NCBI RefSeq assembly: GCF_002733955.1
Contig: NZ_NVXQ01000009.1
Coordinates: 62,001-126,000, forward strand
From: Hoeflea sp.
GTDB lineage: Bacteria > Pseudomonadota > Alphaproteobacteria > Rhizobiales > Rhizobiaceae
DNA length: 64,000 bases
Direction of reading: 5' to 3'
How positions within the stretch are numbered: the stretch's first letter is position 1; each line of letters starts with the position of its first letter. Under the pieces are notes generated by a model. That model did no database searches, had not been told where the DNA came from, and was given only the letters and a program-made list of their open reading frames with translations. The translations under genes were made by a program, and so were the position numbers. Positions 9,671 to 18,136 of the stretch are shown piece after piece.

Positions 9671-9925
9671 GGTCTTCGTCCCTCAGCTTGCCGTGCGCCG
9701 GGTGTCCTTCGGACTAGCCCCGGGCTCATATCCGGTGCTTTAGAGCGCACAGGGGGCAGGGCGGTCAAGCAGGACAATTGAACCCACGGTTCCATCCGCC
9801 GAAGCTGCGGACTTGCGCCACAAGCTGCGGATTGGCTATGACAGCAGCGCGACCGGGGTGGCCGGAACTTTCCTGCCCGGAAGCCGAACGCTGAACCCGG
9901 AACCCCTGAACAGGAGACGCCTTGC

Positions 9926-10372
9926 ATGGCGATACTGCAGATCGGCACCTCGCCAGAAGTTGGCACCGGCGCGCTTGAAGCCAGCTTCCGGCTGTTTCTC
10001 AGGCTGGTGGCGCTGAGCTGCCTTCTGGCCGGGTTGCAATACTGGGCCCGGCTGATCGGCTATTCCGAGGGTGGCGCTTTCCGCTTTGACCTCATTCCGT
10101 CCTACTGGCAGCTGGCCTCCGCCTCGCTGGCGGTGCTGCTGCCGGTGGCCGCGGTAGGCCTGTGGATGCAGGTTTCGTGGGGGCCGGTTCTGTGGGTGGT
10201 GGCCGCCGGGTCCGAGGTCATCATGCACAAGGGTCTGCCGCTATGGTTCGGTGAACGCCCGATGCTGATCATGGCCCATGCCGTGGTGGTCTGTGTCTAT
10301 ATCGGATTTCGCGCAGCGCTGTTCTTCAAGCGGCGGCACGATGCCAGGCAGGTAACAATCGATTCACTGTGA
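9926..10372 (+). CDS. DUF6163-like small membrane protein, upstream of ldtR
   Basis: This 148-residue hydrophobic protein has about four predicted transmembrane helices (near residues 24-44, 62-86, 88-108 and 114-134) and a basic C-terminal tail. I recognise it as the DUF6163 type usually found directly upstream of ldtR in Hyphomicrobiales; no biochemical function is known to me. The start at 9926 follows AGGAGACG at 9912-9919. A gap of 125 bases separates it from ldtR, which probably has its own promoter. Context suggests a link to cell-wall stress, but that is inference only. Confidence 0.75.
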   Translation: MAILQIGTSPEVGTGALEASFRLFLRLVALSCLLAGLQYWARLIGYSEGGAFRFDLIPSYWQLASASLAVLLPVAAVGLWMQVSWGPVLWVVAAGSEVIMHKGLPLWFGERPMLIMAHAVVVCVYIGFRAALFFKRRHDARQVTIDSL

Positions 10373-10400
10373 TTGTCACTCGCACGCCGGTAACCCCCTG

Positions 10401-10430
10401 TTAAGCCTGCATTTTAAGTAGAATTTTAGC
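10401..10430 (+). promoter_or_regulatory. AT-rich direct repeat upstream of ldtR, possible operator or promoter
   Basis: ATTTTA occurs at 10411-10416 and again at 10423-10428, a period of 12 bases, in the only AT-rich segment before ldtR. TTAA at 10401 precedes it. Such spacing could be an operator for the MarR-type protein encoded downstream or part of a promoter. I cannot compare it with a verified LdtR site from sequence alone. Confidence 0.3.
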
Positions 10431-10497
10431 CGTATTCGATAGGGTCTGTCTCAAGGCGGGAACAAAAGCCGCCACAACAAACAGTGAGGCAGTCATC

Positions 10498-11022
10498 ATG
10501 TCATATACCAATTCAGCAGTCGCATCGGCTCCCAAACCAACCGTTGCAAACGACGACTCCGAAGTCCTGCGCGATCTCTATCTGGAATCGCTTCAGCTGG
10601 TCGAGCGGCTCCACCGCCGCCTTCTTGATGTCATCAAGGATGAGTTCGACCGCGCCAACCGCACCGATATCAACGCGATCCAGGCTCTGCTCTTGTTCAA
10701 CATCGGCAATTCGGAGCTGACCGCCGGCGAATTGCGCAGCCGCGGCTACTATCTCGGCTCCAACGTCTCCTACAACCTCAAGAAGCTGGTGGATCTCGGC
10801 TACATCAACCACCAGCGCTCCCGGGTCGACCGCCGCGCGGTCCGCATCAGCCTGACGGAGCACGGTTCGGAGATCGCCGAAACCGTGGCAGCGCTCTACG
10901 ACCGGCACATCAGTTCGATCGCCAAGGTCGGCGGCATCGGCACCAACGAGTTCGAGGAACTCAACAAGCTGATGCAGCGTCTCGACCGGTTCTGGAACGA
11001 CCAGATCCAGTATCGCCTGTAA
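10498..11022 (+). CDS. ldtR: MarR-family regulator LdtR
   Basis: This 174-residue winged-helix regulator has a DNA-binding domain at about residues 58-130, with the recognition region SRGYYLGSNVSYNLKKLVDLGYI and the wing RSRVDRRAVRISLTEHG, flanked by helical dimerisation segments. The sequence matches the LdtR type conserved in Hyphomicrobiales. Known members, studied in Liberibacter and Sinorhizobium, control an L,D-transpeptidase gene and stress tolerance. The next gene downstream is exactly such a transpeptidase. A strong terminator at 11044 ends this transcript, so ldtP must be expressed from its own promoter. Confidence 0.9.
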   Translation: MSYTNSAVASAPKPTVANDDSEVLRDLYLESLQLVERLHRRLLDVIKDEFDRANRTDINAIQALLLFNIGNSELTAGELRSRGYYLGSNVSYNLKKLVDLGYINHQRSRVDRRAVRISLTEHGSEIAETVAALYDRHISSIAKVGGIGTNEFEELNKLMQRLDRFWNDQIQYRL

Positions 11023-11043
11023 AGGGCAGACCAATTACGATCC

Positions 11044-11080
11044 AAAAGGCGACGGGCTGGAACCCGTCGCCTTTTTGTTT
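11044..11080 (+). terminator. Rho-independent terminator after ldtR
   Basis: GGCGACGGG (11048-11056) pairs perfectly with CCCGTCGCC (11063-11071) around a six-base loop. AAAA precedes the stem and a T-run (TTTTTGTTTT) follows it. Confidence 0.93.
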
Positions 11081-11359
11081 TGACCACCCTTTCATCCAGT
11101 TTCCGGCCGCCGCGAGACCGGCAAGGCTCCAGATCCTGTCCGTATGTCGTGCATGCGAAGCAGGGAGGGCAGGTGGCTCGTGGCATTGATCAAGCGGGTT
11201 ATTCAACCCCGGACCACGAATTAGCCATATTGCCGTGAGAGCAAATATGCTATCAACAAGCCTGACATCAGGGAGCCGATCCATCGGATCATTTCTTCGC
11301 TGCGCGTCCACGCGAAAGTGTTGCGGCAGGCTTGAAGGACCGGTTTTGGTCCCCAATTT

Positions 11360-11369
11360 TTAACGTTAA
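11360..11369. promoter_or_regulatory. Palindrome in the ldtP promoter region
   Basis: TTAACGTTAA is a perfect 10-bp palindrome 58 bases upstream of the ldtP start, within an otherwise featureless 405-base gap (11023-11427). Apart from the ldtR terminator and this site I see nothing in that gap. The position suits an operator for LdtR or another regulator. Confidence 0.3.
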
Positions 11370-11427
11370 CAATGCTACCCTGTGTGGCGAGACCTAACGC
11401 TAGACCCGAATGCATGGTGGACGACGC

Positions 11428-12699
11428 ATGAACAAGCCAACCCGACCTGACACACTCTCCCGCCGCCGTTTCATCGGTCGCGCCGCAGCGCTGGCGGCGA
11501 CGACAGTCGCGGCAGGTCCGGCCCTGGCTCAGACTGCGATCGAGGACATCATCAATTCGCCGCGGCGCGGCAGCTGGGACGATCAGTTCGATGCCAAGAG
11601 CTCGCGTTCGGTGGCCTCGACGGCAACCAGGCATCCGATTGCGAGCGCCGACACGATTGCTTTCGTCGAGCGCGCAATCTTTGATTATCAGAATCTCGTC
11701 GCCCAGGGCGGCTGGCCGTTCGTGCCGCCGACCAAGAAACTGCGCATGGGTGTTTCCGAACCGGAGGTCCGCATCCTGCGCCAGCGCCTGATGGCGTCGG
11801 GCGATCTCGACCGCAGCGCCGGGCTTTCCACGGCCTTTGATTCCTATGTCGATGGCGCGGTGAAGAAGTTCCAGGCCCGTCATGGCCTGCCGCCGGATGG
11901 CGTGCTGGGCAATTACACCTATCAGGCGCTCAACGTGTCCGCAGACGTGCGTCTCGGCCAGCTCGAAACCAACCTTGTCCGGTTGCGCTCGATGTCGGGC
12001 TTCCTCGGTGACCGTTACGTCATGGTCAATATTCCGGCAGCCCAGATCGAAGCTGTGGAAAACGGCTCCGTCGTTCTGCGTCACACGGCGATCGTCGGCA
12101 AGATCGACCGCCAGACCCCGATCCTCAATTCGAAGATCCACGAGATCATTCTCAACCCGTACTGGACCTCGCCGCGCTCGATCATCGAGAAGGACATCGT
12201 GCCGCTGATGCGCAAGGATCCGACCTATCTGGCGCGCAACAACATCCGCCTGTTCGACAATGAGGGGAACGAAGTCCCGCCGGAAATGGTCGACTGGAAT
12301 GCCGAAAAGGCGCCGAACCTGATGTTCCGCCAAGATCCGGGCAAGGGCAATGCCATGTCCTCGACCAAGATCAACTTCCACAACCCGCATGCCGTCTACA
12401 TGCACGACACCCCGCAGCAGGGCGTTTTCAACAAGCTGATGCGCTTTGAATCGTCGGGTTGCGTGCGGGTGCAGAACGTTCGCGACCTCAACACCTGGCT
12501 GCTGCGCGACACGCCCGGCTGGAACCGTCAGGCGATCGAGGCCACCATCGCTTCGGGCGAGAACACGGAAATCGCGTTGTCGACGCCGGTGCCGGTCTAC
12601 TTTGTCTACTTCTCGGCCTGGGCGTCGGGAGACGGCGTAGTCCAGTTCCGCGACGATGTCTATCAGCGCGATGGCGTTGAGGAGCTGGCGCTGCGCTGA
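11428..12699 (+). CDS. ldtP: Tat-exported L,D-transpeptidase with peptidoglycan-binding domain
   Basis: This periplasmic enzyme makes or edits 3-3 cross-links in peptidoglycan or attaches proteins to it. The 423-residue product begins with a twin-arginine signal (SRRRFIGR at residues 11-18, then a hydrophobic stretch ending AGPALA). It continues with a peptidoglycan-binding helical domain (about 100-170, including KKFQARHGLPPDGVLG) and a YkuD catalytic domain (about 205-360). The catalytic motif is seen as H326 in YMHDTPQ and nucleophile C345 in ESSGCVRVQN. Start at 11428 is preferred over 11410 because the signal peptide then begins normally. It lies downstream of ldtR, its likely regulator. 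Confidence 0.92.
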   Translation: MNKPTRPDTLSRRRFIGRAAALAATTVAAGPALAQTAIEDIINSPRRGSWDDQFDAKSSRSVASTATRHPIASADTIAFVERAIFDYQNLVAQGGWPFVPPTKKLRMGVSEPEVRILRQRLMASGDLDRSAGLSTAFDSYVDGAVKKFQARHGLPPDGVLGNYTYQALNVSADVRLGQLETNLVRLRSMSGFLGDRYVMVNIPAAQIEAVENGSVVLRHTAIVGKIDRQTPILNSKIHEIILNPYWTSPRSIIEKDIVPLMRKDPTYLARNNIRLFDNEGNEVPPEMVDWNAEKAPNLMFRQDPGKGNAMSSTKINFHNPHAVYMHDTPQQGVFNKLMRFESSGCVRVQNVRDLNTWLLRDTPGWNRQAIEATIASGENTEIALSTPVPVYFVYFSAWASGDGVVQFRDDVYQRDGVEELALR

Positions 12700-12722
12700 G
12701 CCCTCGGCACCGAGACGATATC

Positions 12723-12752
12723 AAGGCCGCCCCCGCGAGGGCGGCCTTTTTC
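12723..12752 (+). terminator. Rho-independent terminator after ldtP
   Basis: AAGGCCGCC pairs with GGCGGCCTT around a CCCGCGA-type loop, followed by TTTTT. The stem is GC-rich and lies 24 bases past the ldtP stop. The remaining bases to glyA show only a short GCGCCG/CGGCGC inverted repeat (12872-12895) of unclear meaning. Confidence 0.9.
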
Positions 12753-12930
12753 GTTGGCGCGCTGCAATGACGCAATCGGGACGGCGGATATTGCCCTTGC
12801 CGTGCGACAGGGGTAAACAGCCGCTTCCGGTCGGGCACTCCCAGCAGGCCGGATTCGAGCACTTTCCCGGAGCGCCGCGACGACCGTGACGGCGCACTGC
12901 CAGACCCGAGCCAGACAAGGAACCTGGAAT

Positions 12931-14226
12931 ATGTCCAACGCGACTTCTGACCTCTTCAATCGGCCGCTCGCCGAATCCGACCCCGAACTCTTTGGCTCGA
13001 TCACGAGCGAGCTGGGTCGCCAGCGTCACGAGATCGAGTTGATCGCTTCCGAGAACATTGTCTCCCGCGCCGTGCTTGAAGCGCAGGGCTCGGTCATGAC
13101 CAACAAATATGCCGAGGGTTATCCCGGCCGGCGCTACTATGGCGGATGCCATTTCGTTGATATTGCAGAGGAACTGGCGATCGATCGGGTCAAGAAGCTG
13201 TTTGATTGCGGCTTCGCCAATGTGCAGGCAAATTCCGGCTCGCAGGCCAACCAGGCGGTGCTTCTGGCGCTGGCCAAGCCCGGCGACACGCTGCTCGGCA
13301 TGAGCCTGGATGCCGGCGGCCACCTGACCCACGGCGCCCGGCCCAATCTCTCGGGCAAATGGTTCAACGCAGTGCAGTACGGGCTCGATCTGGAAACCGG
13401 CACCATCGACTATGATCAGGTCGAAGCGCTTGCCAAGGAGCACAAGCCGCGCATCATCATCGCCGGCGGCTCGGCCTATTCGCGCCGCATCGACTTCGCC
13501 CGTTTCCGTGCGATTGCCGACTCGGTCGACGCCATTTTGTGGGTCGACATGGCCCACTTCGCAGGTCTCGTCGCCGGTGGCGCGCATCCAAGCCCGTTCC
13601 CGCATGCCCATGTCGCCACCTCGACCACCCACAAGACCCTGCGCGGTCCACGCGGCGGCATCGTGCTGACCAATGACGAAGACATCGCCAAGAAGATCAA
13701 TTCGGCGGTCTTCCCCGGTCTGCAGGGCGGTCCGCTGATGCATGTCATCGCAGCCAAGGCCGTGGCCTTCGGCGAAGCCCTGACGCCTGAATTCAAGGAC
13801 TATATCGGCAACGTCGTGCGCAATGCTGACGCCCTGGCCGAAACGCTTGTCGCAGGCGGCCTGCAGATCGTCTCCGGCGGCACCGACACCCACCTGATGC
13901 TGGTGGACCTCCGCCCCAAGAACCTGACCGGCAAGGCCTCCGAAGCAGCCCTCGGTCGCGCCTTCATCACCTGCAACAAGAACGGTGTCCCGAACGATCC
14001 GGAAAAGCCGACCATCACCTCGGGCGTTCGTCTTGGTACGCCGGCCGGCACCACCCGCGGCTTCGGCCAGGCCGAGTTCCGCGAGATCGGTGCATTGATT
14101 CTCGAAGTGCTGGATGGCCTCAAGGCCGCCAACTCGGAAGAGGGCAATGCCCAGGTCGAGGCCGAGGTGAAGGCCAAGGTCATGGCGCTGACCGACCGTT
14201 TCCCGCTTTACCCGCATCTCGGGTGA
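12931..14226 (+). CDS. glyA: Serine hydroxymethyltransferase
   Basis: GlyA interconverts serine and glycine with tetrahydrofolate, feeding one-carbon units to purine, thymidylate and methionine synthesis. The 431-residue cytoplasmic PLP enzyme is full length. The PLP lysine is K235 in the motif [13 protein letters not shown] (here STTHK-TLRG), and the N-terminal [14 protein letters not shown] block is typical. I chose ATG 12931 (MSNATSDLF), preceded by AAGGAA, over the in-frame 12886 start, whose extra residues are not family-like. It is followed after six bases by nrdR and then ribD-ribE, probably one operon. Confidence 0.97.
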   Translation: MSNATSDLFNRPLAESDPELFGSITSELGRQRHEIELIASENIVSRAVLEAQGSVMTNKYAEGYPGRRYYGGCHFVDIAEELAIDRVKKLFDCGFANVQANSGSQANQAVLLALAKPGDTLLGMSLDAGGHLTHGARPNLSGKWFNAVQYGLDLETGTIDYDQVEALAKEHKPRIIIAGGSAYSRRIDFARFRAIADSVDAILWVDMAHFAGLVAGGAHPSPFPHAHVATSTTHKTLRGPRGGIVLTNDEDIAKKINSAVFPGLQGGPLMHVIAAKAVAFGEALTPEFKDYIGNVVRNADALAETLVAGGLQIVSGGTDTHLMLVDLRPKNLTGKASEAALGRAFITCNKNGVPNDPEKPTITSGVRLGTPAGTTRGFGQAEFREIGALILEVLDGLKAANSEEGNAQVEAEVKAKVMALTDRFPLYPHLG

Positions 14227-14232
14227 GGCCAG

Positions 14233-14715
14233 ATGCGCTGTCCCTATTGCAGTTCTGAAGACAGCCAGGTGAAGGACTCGCGGCCCGCCGAAGACGGCGC
14301 CGCGATCCGTCGCCGGCGCGTGTGCCCCGATTGCGGCGGCCGCTTCACCACCTTCGAACGCGTGCAGTTGCGCGATTTGCAGGTGCTCAAGAAAACCGGT
14401 CGGCGGGTGCCGTTCGACCGCGAGAAGCTGGCGAAATCGTTCCAGATTGCGCTGCGCAAGCGCCCGGTTGATCCCGAGCGGATCGATCGCGCGGTCTCGG
14501 GGATCGTGCGCCGGCTGGAAAGTTCGGGCGAGACCGAGATTGCCACCGATGGCATCGGCCTCCTGGTGCTTGAGGCATTGAAGGCGCTCGACGATGTCGG
14601 CTTTGTCCGCTACGCCTCCGTCTACCGGGATTTCTCCGGCCCGGAGGATTTCGAGCGGACCATCGCCGAATTGACCGCCCGCATTGCCGGCGACAGCAAG
14701 GTCGGGGATCTCTGA
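14233..14715 (+). CDS. nrdR: Transcriptional repressor NrdR
   Basis: NrdR senses ATP/dATP and represses ribonucleotide reductase genes. The 160-residue product has the zinc ribbon C3-x2-C6 and C31-x2-C34 followed by an ATP-cone domain (about residues 46-137, beginning [16 protein letters not shown]). Length is standard. The start is six bases after glyA, and placement between glyA and the riboflavin genes is the usual arrangement in rhizobia. No NrdR-box pair is evident in this window, as expected because its targets (nrd genes) are elsewhere. Confidence 0.96.
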   Translation: MRCPYCSSEDSQVKDSRPAEDGAAIRRRRVCPDCGGRFTTFERVQLRDLQVLKKTGRRVPFDREKLAKSFQIALRKRPVDPERIDRAVSGIVRRLESSGETEIATDGIGLLVLEALKALDDVGFVRYASVYRDFSGPEDFERTIAELTARIAGDSKVGDL

Positions 14716-14719
14716 GGTC

Positions 14720-15823
14720 ATGACCGCAAGCGCGCTCGATCGTCGTTACATGGCGGCGGCAATCCGTCTGGCGCGCTGGCATGAGGGCCGGACCGGTTCA
14801 AACCCCTCCGTGGCGACCTTGATCGTGCGCGAGACCGACGGTGCGCCGGTCATCGTCGGGCGCGGTGTGACCGCGCTTGGCGGCCGCCCTCACGCCGAAC
14901 CGCAGGCACTTGCCGAAGCCGGCGAGCTGGCCCGCGGCGCCACAGCCTATGTCACGCTTGAGCCCTGCGCTCATCACGGCCGCACGCCGCCTTGCGCCGA
15001 AACGCTCGTCTCTGCCGGCGTTTCACGCGTGGTGGCGGCCGCCACCGATCCCGACGAGCGGGTGTCGGGGCGCGGCTATGCAATCTTGCGCGCGGCCGGG
15101 ATCGAGGTGGTCGAGGGGGTGTTGGTCCGCGAGGCCGAGCGCGATCTTGCCGGTTATCTCAAGCGCCGCACCAGCAACCGCGCCCACGTGACGCTGAAGC
15201 TGGCGGTGTCGGCCAACGGCAAGATCGGACGCCGCGATGGCGGGCAGGTGGCGATTACCGGCGAGGTGAGCCGGAGCCAGGTTCACGCGCTGCGCGCCCA
15301 GTCCGATGTGATCCTTGTCGGTGTTGGGACTGCCATCAACGACGATCCGGAGCTGACCTGCCGGCTTCCTGGTCTTGAGGACCGGTCGCCCGTGCGAATG
15401 GTGCTCGATACGCATTTGAGACTGCCGGTCAGCTCCAGGCTCGCGGCCACGGCCCGTGATGTTCCCTTGTGGATCGCGACAGCCGCCGATCCTGAGGATC
15501 CGCGCCGGGCGGAACTTGCCGCAACTGGCGCCGAGTTTCTGGCTTGCGATGCGCATGGCGGCCGGCTGGCATTGCCCGAATTGCTCGAGGACATTGCGGC
15601 GCGCGGGCTCTCCACGGTGTTTGTCGAGGGCGGCGCGCAAGTGGCGCAGGCCTTTCTCGACGAGGACCTGGTCGACCGGATTGTGCTTTTCACCGGCGAG
15701 GGCACAGTAGAAGGAGATGCGGTGAACGCACCGGTCACCCGCCAAACCGTGCCCGAGACTTTCCGGCCGGTCGCATCCATGAGATATGGGGCCGACCAGA
15801 TGGATGAATACGAAAGGGCCTGA
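14720..15823 (+). CDS. ribD: Bifunctional diaminohydroxyphosphoribosylaminopyrimidine deaminase / 5-amino-6-(5-phosphoribosylamino)uracil reductase
   Basis: RibD performs the second and third steps of riboflavin synthesis from GTP. The 367-residue product has an N-terminal zinc deaminase domain (HAEPQAL about residue 57; PCAHHGRTPPCAE with the zinc cysteines about 84-96). The C-terminal reductase domain (about 150-365) includes LAVSANGKIG and the FVEGGAQVAQAF segment. I chose ATG 14720 (MTASALDRRYM), directly after the nrdR stop, because conserved sequence begins there; the in-frame ATG at 14684 would overlap nrdR by 32 bases. It is followed by ribE with a four-base gap. Confidence 0.95.
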   Translation: MTASALDRRYMAAAIRLARWHEGRTGSNPSVATLIVRETDGAPVIVGRGVTALGGRPHAEPQALAEAGELARGATAYVTLEPCAHHGRTPPCAETLVSAGVSRVVAAATDPDERVSGRGYAILRAAGIEVVEGVLVREAERDLAGYLKRRTSNRAHVTLKLAVSANGKIGRRDGGQVAITGEVSRSQVHALRAQSDVILVGVGTAINDDPELTCRLPGLEDRSPVRMVLDTHLRLPVSSRLAATARDVPLWIATAADPEDPRRAELAATGAEFLACDAHGGRLALPELLEDIAARGLSTVFVEGGAQVAQAFLDEDLVDRIVLFTGEGTVEGDAVNAPVTRQTVPETFRPVASMRYGADQMDEYERA

Positions 15824-15827
15824 CACC

Positions 15828-16442
15828 ATGTTCACCGGCATCATCACCGATATCGGCCGGGTGGCCGCGCTGACAAAGCTCGACCAGGGCGTCAGCCTGC
15901 GCATCGAAACCGCCTGGGATCCTGCCGGCATCGACATCGGGGCATCGATCGCCTGTTCCGGCGTCTGCCTCACGGTCACGGCCCTGCCGGAACAGAGCGA
16001 CAATTCGCGCTGGTTCGAGGTCGAGGCCTGGGAAGAGGCGCTGCGTCTGACCACGATCGGCAGCTGGAGTGTCGGCTCGCCGATCAATCTCGAGCGCTCG
16101 CTGAAGATGGGCGACGAGCTTGGTGGTCACATGGTGTCCGGACATGTCGATGGACTGGCCGAGATCATCGCCATCAAGGATGAAGGCGAGGCCCGCCGTT
16201 TCACGTTGCGCGCGCCTGCGCCACTGGCCCGCTTCATCGCGCCCAAGGGCTCGGTCGCGCTTGACGGCACGTCCCTGACCGTCAACGCGGTCAAGGATGC
16301 TGATTTCGATGTGCTGCTGATCAGGCATTCGCTCTCGGTCACCACCTGGGGGCAGCGCGCGGTTGGCGATCATGTCAATCTCGAGGTGGACCAGATGGCG
16401 CGCTACGCCGCGCGCCTGGCTGAAACCGCGGCATCCATCTGA
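15828..16442 (+). CDS. ribE: Riboflavin synthase, alpha subunit
   Basis: This enzyme dismutates two 6,7-dimethyl-8-ribityllumazine molecules to riboflavin. The 204-residue product shows the two tandem lumazine-binding barrels of the family. Repeat 1 begins MFTGIITDIGRV. Repeat 2 begins near GGHMVSGHVDGLAEI, with the conserved SLTVN motif (LDGTSLTVNAV). ATG 15828 is the family-standard start; AAAGGG lies upstream. It closes the glyA-nrdR-ribD-ribE run and is convergent with the membrane protein at 16471. Confidence 0.95.
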   Translation: MFTGIITDIGRVAALTKLDQGVSLRIETAWDPAGIDIGASIACSGVCLTVTALPEQSDNSRWFEVEAWEEALRLTTIGSWSVGSPINLERSLKMGDELGGHMVSGHVDGLAEIIAIKDEGEARRFTLRAPAPLARFIAPKGSVALDGTSLTVNAVKDADFDVLLIRHSLSVTTWGQRAVGDHVNLEVDQMARYAARLAETAASI

Positions 16443-16470
16443 ACCCTCCGGCCACGCGCCGAGGCTGGCG

Positions 16471-17841
16471 TCAGCGCCGCGCCTGGCCGAGGCTGAAGCG
16501 GGCTGCAAGGTGCAGGCCGAAGACTGCGAAGATATGCATCAGCCACAGCGGATCGTTGCGCGCCAGGAAGAATGTTTCAAGGAACGACAGCAGCGCCATG
16601 AACACCACGATGGTGAAGAACATGTCGGCGAGTTTGCGGTTCTCGGGGATCTTTCGCGCCCTGGCATAATTGATCATCGGAGCGACATAGAGCACCCACA
16701 ACAGCACCGATCCGCCGACAAAACCGAGATTGAGCAGGATATCGAGATAGTTGTTGTGGCCGTGGACGATGAAACGGTAGTCCCAGGCGTCTTCAAACGG
16801 CTTGTCGAGCAGGAACACGTTGTCGGTGCTCCAGAAATTGTAGAGCCCGAACCCGAGCCACGGCTTCTCCGGGATCTTGGAAATGCTGAACTGCCACAAG
16901 GTGGCGCGGCCGGTATAGGTGTCGTCGCCCAGCAAGTCGCCGATGATGGTCAGGACCGTATCGCTGTAGAGTGAGCCCAGGGTCACCGTGGCGACGGCGC
17001 AGACCGCGAGCACGAACACGACAATCGCCGCGCTGCCGCGTCCGAACAGGGTCGCCATCCAGACGATCATGATCGATAGCGGAAAGAACCCGCTCGTGGT
17101 TTTCGATCCGGTCTTGAGCACGAACAGGGCCCCGGCCAGGAAGATCACCCATCCGGCAAGACGATGACCGGACCGCGCCAGGTAAAGTCCAAAGATGGCA
17201 ATCACGCACATCACCGGTCCGGCAATGTTCTTGTGGCTGAAATGGCCACGCCACAGTCCGGAATGCTGCGGCTCATAGGCGTCATATCCATGTGTCGCGA
17301 GATCAGGCCCCAGCAGCAACCCGCCATAGGACATGGCCAGTACCGCGGCCGCCCCGAAGAGCAGGGCCAGTTGCAGGTCGCGCTCGCTGCGCGGCAGCAC
17401 AATGGTTGAAAACGCGATGAACATGCCGATCAGGGTCAGGACCACGCCACGCATGGCGGCGTCCGGATAAGGCGATGTTGCGACCATGTAGGCAACAACG
17501 AGCCCCAACAGCAGAAAACTTGGTGTGAGCAGGCTGGCAAGCACCTTGCGGCTCGCCAGGCACATCATCGACAGTGCGAACACCAGCCCGGCAGCGAGAA
17601 AACCGACCTGATTGACCACATTTCCCCCGTCGCCGCCGGTCTCGCTGACCAGGCTTGAATGAACGAAGGGCTGAAACGAGATCAGCATCAGGGCCAGGCC
17701 AGCCGCCGACAGGACAATCGCCGACAGCCTCAGCGCCCCGGGAGAGATCACATCAGTCCGCGCAAACCCCATCCCGCCCTGCAGCGCGGACAGAACCGGC
17801 CGGCGCTGTGGTCCGGAGATGTACGGTGATACGTGGCGCAT
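16471..17841 (-). CDS. O-antigen ligase (Wzy/WaaL-like) family membrane protein
   Basis: This 456-residue inner-membrane protein has ten or more hydrophobic segments and a periplasmic loop with the typical W-rich region (GFGLYNFWSTDNVF ... HGHNNYLDILLNLGFVG), diagnostic of the O-antigen ligase/polymerase superfamily. Such proteins ligate or polymerise undecaprenyl-linked polysaccharide units on the periplasmic side. It stands alone between the riboflavin genes, more than 17 kb from the polysaccharide cluster at 35.5-43.8 kb. Its upstream region carries a CtrA-like box resembling one before the Wza-like gene of that cluster. Ligase versus polymerase cannot be distinguished. Confidence 0.87.
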   Translation of the reverse strand: MRHVSPYISGPQRRPVLSALQGGMGFARTDVISPGALRLSAIVLSAAGLALMLISFQPFVHSSLVSETGGDGGNVVNQVGFLAAGLVFALSMMCLASRKVLASLLTPSFLLLGLVVAYMVATSPYPDAAMRGVVLTLIGMFIAFSTIVLPRSERDLQLALLFGAAAVLAMSYGGLLLGPDLATHGYDAYEPQHSGLWRGHFSHKNIAGPVMCVIAIFGLYLARSGHRLAGWVIFLAGALFVLKTGSKTTSGFFPLSIMIVWMATLFGRGSAAIVVFVLAVCAVATVTLGSLYSDTVLTIIGDLLGDDTYTGRATLWQFSISKIPEKPWLGFGLYNFWSTDNVFLLDKPFEDAWDYRFIVHGHNNYLDILLNLGFVGGSVLLWVLYVAPMINYARARKIPENRKLADMFFTIVVFMALLSFLETFFLARNDPLWLMHIFAVFGLHLAARFSLGQARR

Positions 17842-17886
17842 GCCGATGCCCGGGAGAGAGGTTCGAGATTCCGAGCATCCATCCTT

Positions 17887-17905
17887 ATGGTTAACCGAGC
17901 GTAAA
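17887..17905 (-). promoter_or_regulatory. CtrA-like box upstream of the O-antigen-ligase-like gene
   Basis: Read on the minus strand this is TTTA-N7-TTAACCAT. It matches the alphaproteobacterial CtrA consensus TTAA-N7-TTAA at 7 of 8 positions and includes the full half-site TTAACCAT. It lies about 50 bases upstream of the start at 17841. The rest of the 295-base gap to 18137 shows no gene. Confidence 0.35.
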
Positions 17906-18136
17906 CAGGGAGACCTGCGCCTGACAGGGCCTGGTTGAACAGCTTTCGATTTATCGTGGTGGTTTTTTCAAGCGCCACCTTGTTTCGCGATCAATCGCCG
18001 CTCCGGCAGCACCGACTACACCGGCAGGATCGCAGCAACTGCGAAAGGCAGGGCATGACGAGATAACCCCCCCTTTCGAACTGACCCCGAACCCAAGAAG
18101 GGAGCCGCTTGCGCTTGGGGGCTGCCGTGGGCAGGT

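Noticed and set aside
12753-12930. Possible riboswitch or leader structure before glyA
   Set aside because: Only a six-base GC-rich inverted repeat (12872-12895) is present; not enough to call a regulatory RNA.
12721-14721. 666-codon minus-strand frame opposite glyA and nrdR
   Set aside because: Antisense shadow of two genes with clear catalytic and zinc motifs; no family resemblance.
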